From: Microbacterium sp. BLY
GTDB lineage: Bacteria; Actinomycetota; Actinomycetes; Actinomycetales; Microbacteriaceae
Direction of reading: 5' to 3'
Length of the DNA: 64,000 bases
NCBI RefSeq assembly: GCF_017939615.1
Contig: NZ_JAGKSR010000001.1
Coordinates: forward strand, 372,001-436,000
Both the position numbers and the translations under genes were made by a program. The notes under the pieces are model-generated. The model saw only the letters and a program-made list of their open reading frames with translations. It was not told where the DNA came from and did no database searches. Positions 59,077 through 64,000 of this stretch are shown here, one piece after another (the stretch's first letter is position 1; every line of letters begins with the position of its first letter).

Positions 59077-60312
59077 TCAGGCGTCGAGAACCACCTTCAG
59101 CTGCTCGACGGCCCAGTCCAGCTCGGTCGCCCGGATGACGAGCGGCGGCGCGATGCGGATTGTCTGCCCGTGCGTGTCCTTCACGAGCACGCCCCGGTCG
59201 AGCAGCTTCTCCGCGATCTCGCGGCCGGTGCCGACGGCGGGGTCGATGTCGACGCCCGCCCACAGCCCGGCCAGACGCACCCCGGTGACCCCGTGGCCGA
59301 TCAGCGGCTGCAGCGCCTGCTCGAGATGAGCGCCGAGCGCCCGCGCACGCTCCTGGAACTCGCCCGTCTGCAGCATCTCCACCACGCGGAGGCCGACGGC
59401 CGCCGCCAGCGGGTTGCCGCCGAAGGTGGAGCCGTGCTCACCGGGCCGGATCACGCCGAGCACATCGGCGTTCCCCACCACGGCCGACACCGGAAGGATG
59501 CCGCCGCCGAGCGCCTTGCCGAGCAGGTACAGGTCGGGGACGACGCCCTCGCGGTCGCACGCGAACGTCTCGCCGACCCGCCCGAGCCCCGCCTGGATCT
59601 CGTCGGCGATGAACAGCACGTTCTTCTCGTCGCAGATCTCGCGGATGCGCCGGAGGTAGCCCTCCGGCGGGATCACGACCCCGGCCTCACCCTGGATGGG
59701 CTCGACCAGCACCGCCGCGGTGTCCGCCGTGATGGCGGCGGCGATGGCGTCAGCGTCGCCGTAGGGCACCGCGTCGAAGCCCGGCGCGTACGGACCGAAG
59801 TCGTCGCGCGCGGTCGGGTCGTCGCTGAAGCCCACGATCGTCGTCGTGCGGCCGTGGAAGTTCCCCGCCGCGACGATGATCCTGGCCTGCCCCTCCGGGA
59901 TGCCCTTCACGCGGTAGCCCCAGGCGCGGGCGACCTTGATGCCGGTCTCCACCGCCTCGGCACCCGTGTTCATCGGCAGCACGAGCTCCTTGCCGCAGAG
60001 GGCGGCGAGCGCGGCGGCGAACGGCTCCAGCATGTCGCTCTGGAAGGCGCGGCTGACGAGCGTCACCCGGCCCAGCTGCTCGGCCAGCGCCGCGACGAGC
60101 GCGGGATGCCGATGACCGAAGTTCACGGCCGAGTACGCCGCGAGCAGGTCGAGGTAGCGCTTGCCCTCCACATCGGTGACCCACGCCCCCTCGCCGCGCG
60201 CGATCATGACGGGCAGCGGGTGGTAGTTGTGGGCGACGTGCGGCTCCGCGACCGCGCTGGGTCCCTGAGCCTGTCGAAGGGTCGAAGCGCCCGCCGTCTG
60301 CTCGATCGTCAC
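59077..60312 (-). CDS. rocD: Ornithine--oxo-acid aminotransferase
   Basis: 411 residues. PLP enzyme that turns ornithine and 2-oxoglutarate into glutamate semialdehyde/P5C. Visible: MNTGAEAVETGIKVARAWGY near 110, GNFHGRTTTIVGFS near 145, EPIQGEAGV, IADEIQAGLGRVGETFACD near 235, the Schiff-base Lys in LLGKALGGGILPVSA near 262, and GEHGSTFGGNPLA. The N-terminal STLRQAQGPS (about 11-20) is encoded by a copy of the GAGCCTGTCGAAGGG repeat inserted in frame ahead of the real fold (PHVAHNYHPLPV). GTG 60312 overlaps the upstream hydrolase gene. Confidence 0.94.
   Translation of the reverse strand: MTIEQTAGASTLRQAQGPSAVAEPHVAHNYHPLPVMIARGEGAWVTDVEGKRYLDLLAAYSAVNFGHRHPALVAALAEQLGRVTLVSRAFQSDMLEPFAAALAALCGKELVLPMNTGAEAVETGIKVARAWGYRVKGIPEGQARIIVAAGNFHGRTTTIVGFSDDPTARDDFGPYAPGFDAVPYGDADAIAAAITADTAAVLVEPIQGEAGVVIPPEGYLRRIREICDEKNVLFIADEIQAGLGRVGETFACDREGVVPDLYLLGKALGGGILPVSAVVGNADVLGVIRPGEHGSTFGGNPLAAAVGLRVVEMLQTGEFQERARALGAHLEQALQPLIGHGVTGVRLAGLWAGVDIDPAVGTGREIAEKLLDRGVLVKDTHGQTIRIAPPLVIRATELDWAVEQLKVVLDA
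60261..60281. repeat. In-frame copy of the CCTGAGCCTGTCGAAGGG repeat in rocD
   Basis: A 21-bp stretch identical to 53004-53024, coding for part of STLRQAQGP at the rocD N-terminus. Confidence 0.85.
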
Positions 60313-61187
60313 TCCGCACCCCGCAGCTCGAGCGTGCAGCACTTGATGCCGCCGCCGCCGAGCAGCAGCTCGGACAGGTCGACGGTGATCGGGTTGTAGC
60401 CGCGCTCGCGGAGCTGCTGCTCGAAGCCCTTCGCCCGCGGCGAGATGATGACGTTGTAGCCGTCGCTGGAAGAGTTCAGGCCGAACACCGCGCCGTCCTC
60501 GTCCGAGACGAGGATCGCGTCCGGGAAGCGCTTCTCCAGCTCGGCACGGCTCGCGTCGTCGAAGGCGCCGGGGAGGTACGCGATGTTCGCGCGCTCCGGG
60601 CCGCCGTTCTCCACGCCCTGAACCGGATCGAGCACGGCGATCGCGGTGTCGAGGTGGTAGAAGCGCGGGTCGGTGAGGTTGAGCGAGACGACCTCCCGGC
60701 CGAAGACCTCGCCGACCTCGCGGTGGCTGTCGCCGGTGGAGCGGAAGCCAGTGCCGGCGAGGATGACGTCGCCGACGAGGAGGAAGTCGCCCTCGCCCTC
60801 GTTGACCTCCTTCGGCATGACCGTGTCGTAGCCGGCGGCGCGGAACCAGTCGGCGAAGGCCGGAGCCTCGCCCTGGCGCTCCACGAACCGGAACTCCGGC
60901 ACGTAGGCGCGCCCGTCGATGAGGAAGCCGCCGTTGGCCGTGTAGACCATGTCCGGGTAGCCGGGCAGCGGATCGATGAGCTCCACCTCGTGGCCCAGCT
61001 CGACGTAAAGGTCGTAGAGCTTCTGCCACTGGGCGACGGCGTTCGCGGTGTCGGTGGGCCGCGACGGCTCCATCCACGGATTGATGGAGTAGTTCACCGT
61101 GAAGTGCTCGGGACGGCACATCAGGTAGTGGCGGCGGTGCGCGGTGCGGGTGGGGGCGGTGGTGACGGCGGTCTCCGGCGTCGACAT
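60309..61187 (-). CDS. Arginine-modifying hydrolase (DDAH/amidinotransferase fold), arginine dihydrolase or dimethylargininase
   Basis: 292 residues. Guanidine-modifying pentein fold: N-terminal MCRPEHFTVNYSINPWM, PDMVYTANGGFL near 85 (substrate-binding Asp and the Asn position), EGEGDFLLVGDVILAG, HLDTAIAVLDP (catalytic His) and GGGIKCCTLEL near the C-terminus (catalytic Cys). The family includes dimethylargininase, arginine deiminase-like enzymes and cyanobacterial arginine dihydrolase. Coupling to rocD by GTGA overlap favours an ornithine-forming reaction. GAGGAG lies 5 nt before ATG 61187, a firm start. Confidence 0.85.
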   Translation of the reverse strand: MSTPETAVTTAPTRTAHRRHYLMCRPEHFTVNYSINPWMEPSRPTDTANAVAQWQKLYDLYVELGHEVELIDPLPGYPDMVYTANGGFLIDGRAYVPEFRFVERQGEAPAFADWFRAAGYDTVMPKEVNEGEGDFLLVGDVILAGTGFRSTGDSHREVGEVFGREVVSLNLTDPRFYHLDTAIAVLDPVQGVENGGPERANIAYLPGAFDDASRAELEKRFPDAILVSDEDGAVFGLNSSSDGYNVIISPRAKGFEQQLRERGYNPITVDLSELLLGGGGIKCCTLELRGAE

Positions 61188-61350
61188 GGATGCTCCTCGT
61201 GTGAACGGGCGCGGCGGACGCTGTCCAGGGGCCCGGCGGTCCTTCGACCCCCTGCTCGGACGAGGCGGAGGGGAAGATGCGACTCGGGCACGCCGGTGAC
61301 CATTGTGCCACCGCACCCTGGGCGCCACCAGCATCGATCCCGTGTCGTGG

Positions 61351-62349
61351 TCAGTCCTCGAGCTGCGTCACCACGACCTTGCCGACGGTGTGCCCGGCCT
61401 CGACGTGCGCGAGCGCCGCCACCGCCTCCGCGAACGGATGCGCCCGCTCCACCACGGGCACCAGATGCCCTTCCTCCACGAGCTCCAGCAGCTTCGCGAG
61501 CACCTCGGGGCGGGAGCGGGCCGCGAGCGACACGACGCGGGGCCCGTTGATCGAGAGCGCCGCTGCGCAGATCATCCGCGGCACCGGGCCGAGGACGTGT
61601 CCGCCGTCGCCCGTCACGAGCACCACCCGGCCGTCCGCCCGCACCAGCCGCTGGAGGTCGCGGAGGGGAATCCCGCCCGCGATGTCCACGACCGCATCGA
61701 ACCGACCGGCGGGCAGGTCGGCCAGCGGGGACGTGCGGTGGTCGAGCGTGTGCACGGCGCCGAGACGTTCCAGCAGGAGGGCGTTCTGCGCGCGGCAGGT
61801 CGCCCACACCTCCGCACCCCGGAGTGCGGCGAGCTGCACCGCGAACGTGCCCACGCCCCCGGACGCGCCGATCACGAGCACGCGCTGCGCCCGGTGCCGT
61901 AGTCCGATCCGGGCCGCGTCGAGGGCCTGCCAGGCCGTCCCGCCGGCGATCGGCAGGCACGCGGCGGCCTCGGTGGTCACATCGGGCGGGATCGGGACGA
62001 CCCGGTCGGCCGCGATGCGCGCATGCGTCGCGAGACCCCCGCCGCCCTGCAGCTCCCCGACGACGAGTTCGCCGAGCTCCGCGTTCACGACGTCGGCGCC
62101 GACCGCCACGACGGTGCCGGCGACGTCGAGGCCGCGCACCGGGTGCTTCGGACGGGTGAGGCCGAAGAACGGCCGCACGAGCAGCGGGTCGCCGAGGAGC
62201 AGCCGCACGTCCCCGGCGTTGAGCGCCGTCGCCCGCACCCGCAGCACGACCTCTCCCCGGCGCGGCCGCGGCACGGGCACCCGGGTCAGCACGGTGCCCG
62301 ATGCCGGACCGTACGTCTCGCGCGCCCAGACGGGCATCGTCTCGGTCAT
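61351..62349 (-). CDS. NAD(P)-dependent medium-chain alcohol dehydrogenase/quinone oxidoreductase-like
   Basis: 332 residues. GroES-like N-terminal domain (VRATALNAGDVRLLLGD, VRGLDVAGTVVAVGADV), then a Rossmann domain with VLVIGASGGVGTFAVQLAAL near 150, DAVVDIAG and the C-terminal GHTVGKVVV. The zinc-ligand cysteines of classical ADH are missing, so it is a quinone oxidoreductase-like member. ATG 62349 overlaps the upstream XRE gene stop (ATGA). Its coupling to a membrane-protein/XRE pair is unexplained. Confidence 0.85.
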   Translation of the reverse strand: MTETMPVWARETYGPASGTVLTRVPVPRPRRGEVVLRVRATALNAGDVRLLLGDPLLVRPFFGLTRPKHPVRGLDVAGTVVAVGADVVNAELGELVVGELQGGGGLATHARIAADRVVPIPPDVTTEAAACLPIAGGTAWQALDAARIGLRHRAQRVLVIGASGGVGTFAVQLAALRGAEVWATCRAQNALLLERLGAVHTLDHRTSPLADLPAGRFDAVVDIAGGIPLRDLQRLVRADGRVVLVTGDGGHVLGPVPRMICAAALSINGPRVVSLAARSRPEVLAKLLELVEEGHLVPVVERAHPFAEAVAALAHVEAGHTVGKVVVTQLED

Positions 62350-62576
62350 GCGGCACCTCCGGGGTCGGTCGGGTACGCGAACAGGTCGTCGATGCCGACA
62401 CCGAAGGCCCGGGCGATCTGGAACGCGAGCTCGAGCGTCGGCGAGTACTTCTGCTGCTCGATCGCGATGAGGGTCTGCCGCGTCACGCCGATCGTGCGGG
62501 CGAGCTCGGCCTGGGTGAGTCCCGCGCGCTCGCGGTGGGCGCGGATGCTGTTGGAGACGAGGGTGGGCTTGACCAT
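62346..62576 (-). CDS. Small XRE-family regulator of the membrane-protein operon
   Basis: 76 residues: SNSIRAHRERAGLTQAELARTIGVTRQTLIAIEQQKYSPTLELAFQIARAFGVGIDDLF. This is the compact Cro/CI type (YozG/PBSX-like) usually paired with a small membrane protein. It starts within the membrane gene stop (TGATG) and overlaps the oxidoreductase, so the three are co-translated. It probably binds the two TGTCAA-N6-TTGACA sites upstream of the operon and autoregulates it. Confidence 0.9.
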   Translation of the reverse strand: MVKPTLVSNSIRAHRERAGLTQAELARTIGVTRQTLIAIEQQKYSPTLELAFQIARAFGVGIDDLFAYPTDPGGAA

Positions 62577-63010
62577 CAGACGAGGCCCCGACGGTACGCG
62601 ACCGCCCGGGCGATACCGCCGACGACGGCCGCCACGAGGAACCCGGCGTACATGGTGTTCGCGATCCAGAACGCGTCGGCGCCGATGCCGCAGAGCACGA
62701 TGACCCCGATGCCGGCGATGGCGACGAAGGCCTGCTCCACGCGGGCTCCCATCCGGCCGATGTCGCGGTCGCGGATGTCGGAGCGGCCCACGCCGTCCGG
62801 GTCCGCCATCCCGGCGACGATCCCCCACAGGATGCTGACGACGATCGTGCCGACGATGCCCGCGCCGATCGTCCACAGCATGAGCGGGAACCAGTCCGTC
62901 GCGGTGAGCGGGCCGCCGTCAGCCTGCTGCAGCAGCAGCAGGACGTAGGCGATCGCGACGATCGGGCTGACGATGAGCCCCGCCCAGACGTTGCGCTCTT
63001 CGTAGACCAT
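62576..63010 (-). CDS. Four-helix membrane protein paired with XRE regulator
   Basis: 144 residues. Four hydrophobic segments at about 9-26, 43-67, 93-110 and 115-135, with a charged central loop (MADPDGVGRSDIRDRDIGR). AAGGAG stands 7 nt before ATG 63010. Family not certain; membrane partners of this kind of XRE protein are poorly characterised and are thought to signal to or sequester the regulator. Unlike the 12-14 kb operon, the membrane gene comes first in a single copy. Confidence 0.75.
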   Translation of the reverse strand: MVYEERNVWAGLIVSPIVAIAYVLLLLQQADGGPLTATDWFPLMLWTIGAGIVGTIVVSILWGIVAGMADPDGVGRSDIRDRDIGRMGARVEQAFVAIAGIGVIVLCGIGADAFWIANTMYAGFLVAAVVGGIARAVAYRRGLV

Positions 63011-63023
63011 GCGCTGCTCCTTG

Positions 63024-63084
63024 TGTCAAAGATTCTTGACACCAAGCTACGCCGCCCTTCCGTCCATGTCAAGAATCTTTTACA
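63024..63084 (-). promoter_or_regulatory. Promoter with two TGTCAA-N6-TTGACA operators
   Basis: Operator A 63024-63041 and operator B 63067-63084 are near-identical, in opposite orientation, 43 bp centre to centre (four helical turns); consensus TGTCAAGAATCTTTKACA. On the minus strand, TTGACA inside B (63072-63067) serves as -35, TAGCTT (63049-63044) as -10 with 17-bp spacing, and operator A covers the start site. This is a textbook repression layout. Confidence 0.8.
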
Positions 63085-63130
63085 CCCACTCCCGTCCCGC
63101 ATCCCCCTCCCCTCCCCCACACCCCGCACC

Positions 63131-63210
63131 GCGGGATCACAAACGCACCCCGGATGGCCCGGGGAGGCGCCTTTTCGCACCCGCACCGGAAATGGGCGGG
63201 ATCGGAAACG
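63131..63210. repeat. Intergenic GCGGGATCRAAAAC repeat region D
   Basis: GCGGGATCACAAACGC (63131-63146) and GCGGGATCGGAAACG (63196-63210) flank an inverted GCGCCTTTTCGCACCCGC (63168-63185). Located between putA and the membrane-protein operon; no gene in the 245-bp gap 63011-63255. Confidence 0.65.
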
Positions 63211-63255
63211 TACCGCGAAACGCACTCGACGCACCCGGCGGACCCGCGCGAGCGA

Positions 63256-64000
63256 TCAGATGACGGAGGCGCTCCAGGGATCGGGGTTGCCGTAGCGGTG
63301 GGCGGTGATCGACACGGACTGCTCGTGCACGAACGGAAGGAGCTCGATGCGGGCGGCCGCGGTCACCTCCGCGTCGTACACCGCGAGGTCCGGATCACCG
63401 TCGGTGGCGCGTGCCAGGCTGGTGTGGAGGGCGGCGACGGCGTCCCGTCCACCGATGAGCCGCACGCGTCCGTGCCGCGGCAGCACCGGAACAGCGACAT
63501 CCGTCGGCGCCGCCTCCGCCTCGGCCACCTGCATCCGCTGGAGCCACTCGTCGTCGGTCTCCAGGAAGACCACGGCGTCGAGGTCGCCCAGCGCGTGCCG
63601 GACGCCGGCCGGAAGCCCCGCCGGGGTCGACACGACGAAGTCGGCGCCGGCGCGGACCCCGGCGATGATGACGCGCAGGAGATCGTGCAGCGCGGCGTCC
63701 GCGGTCGCGCGGATCTCCACGGGCACGGGACGGTAGCGGAAGAGGTTGCGTTCGACCTCCAGCCGGCTCACGTCCCGCACGCGCCCGAACTCGCGGTCCC
63801 ATGCGAGCGCATCGGAGAGGGCGGAGCGCCGCAGCCACTCGAAGGACTCGTACGGGAGCGCCGGCTGCGCGGCCTCGATGAGCCCGGTGATCCGCGAGTC
63901 GAGTCCCCGCAGGTGCAGGGTGCTCGACGCCGGGGACCCGTGCTGCGCGCGCCACGACCCGAGTCCGATGAGGTGGTTCGGACCGCCGGGCTTGGCCCCG
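63256..64000 (-). CDS. putA: Bifunctional proline dehydrogenase/P5C dehydrogenase, C-terminal part (partial)
   Basis: 248 codons visible; the start lies beyond the right edge. The segment opens AKPGGPNHLIGLG, the end of the aldehyde dehydrogenase domain in PutA-type proteins, then a C-terminal domain with ESFEWLRRSALSDALAWDREF, VSRLEVERNLFRYRPVPVEIR, AGADFVVSTPAGLP and the final ISITAHRYG-like SVSITAHRYGNPDPWS. It would oxidise P5C/glutamate semialdehyde to glutamate. Together with rocD and the arginine hydrolase nearby it completes an arginine or proline catabolic route, though it is separately transcribed. Confidence 0.85.
   Translation of the reverse strand, partial: GAKPGGPNHLIGLGSWRAQHGSPASSTLHLRGLDSRITGLIEAAQPALPYESFEWLRRSALSDALAWDREFGRVRDVSRLEVERNLFRYRPVPVEIRATADAALHDLLRVIIAGVRAGADFVVSTPAGLPAGVRHALGDLDAVVFLETDDEWLQRMQVAEAEAAPTDVAVPVLPRHGRVRLIGGRDAVAALHTSLARATDGDPDLAVYDAEVTAAARIELLPFVHEQSVSITAHRYGNPDPWSASVI

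Overview
The window is a gene-dense, very GC-rich chromosomal segment from an actinobacterium, most likely Microbacteriaceae and probably Microbacterium or a close relative. This rests on codon use and the gene set: a cydABDC operon with a regulator in front, ClpC, a bifunctional PutA, DUF993/DUF2264 sugar clusters, and many ATGA/GTGA gene overlaps. I see no rRNA, tRNA, CRISPR array, insertion sequence or phage gene. 63 protein genes are supported; cydC (left) and putA (right) are cut by the window edges.

Layout. 1-6.1 kb: cytochrome bd oxidase operon (regulator, cydA, cydB, cydD, cydC), minus strand. 6.2-12.2 kb: housekeeping (radA, SseB-like protein, membrane protein, N-acetylglutamate synthase-like GNAT, clpC). 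12.3-14.6 kb: an overlapping four-gene operon of three related membrane proteins, each ending in (E/D)TEGLV, plus a small XRE regulator, behind a promoter with a nested dyad. 14.8-25.3 kb: lipoprotein, dicarboxylate-type symporter, CPA1 antiporter, MerR/Hsp20 pair, LLM oxidoreductase, DUF559-like protein, pheA, pgm. 25.5-28.2 kb: NMT1/THI5-type ABC importer. 28.4-40.4 kb: a large carbohydrate or sugar-acid catabolic region (glycerate kinase, two TIM-barrel epimerases, DUF993, Gfo/Idh oxidoreductase, hydroxyacid dehydrogenase, DUF2264) with three regulators, one a DeoR-HTH/LacI-sensor chimera. 40.4-47.3 kb: Leloir genes galT-galK-galE, then a GPH transporter/ChbG deacetylase/ROK regulator operon. 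47.7-52.0 kb: GNAT, and an aminoaldehyde dehydrogenase/Lrp/FAD oxidoreductase/cupin group suggesting polyamine catabolism. 52.0-58.6 kb: solitary DNA methyltransferase, permuted lipoate ligase, DUF1684, alpha/beta hydrolase, CutC, MarR/MFS pair. 59-64 kb: an arginine-modifying hydrolase with ornithine aminotransferase, a second membrane-protein/XRE operon with paired operators, and the C-terminal end of PutA, which together suggest arginine -> ornithine -> P5C -> glutamate.

Two genome-style signals stand out. First, at least 16 genes have no usable Shine-Dalgarno and carry a TANNNT-like hexamer exactly 6 nt (once 7) before the start codon, which indicates leaderless transcription. Second, nearly every gap over 150 bp holds a palindromic or repeated sequence from one of several recurring families: nested dyads with CGACCCACCCC arms, GCGGGATCRAAAAC units, GCACGAC units, CACAACTYCGGAG dyads and a GAGCCTGTCGAAGGG repeat. 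The last two also lie inside reading frames.
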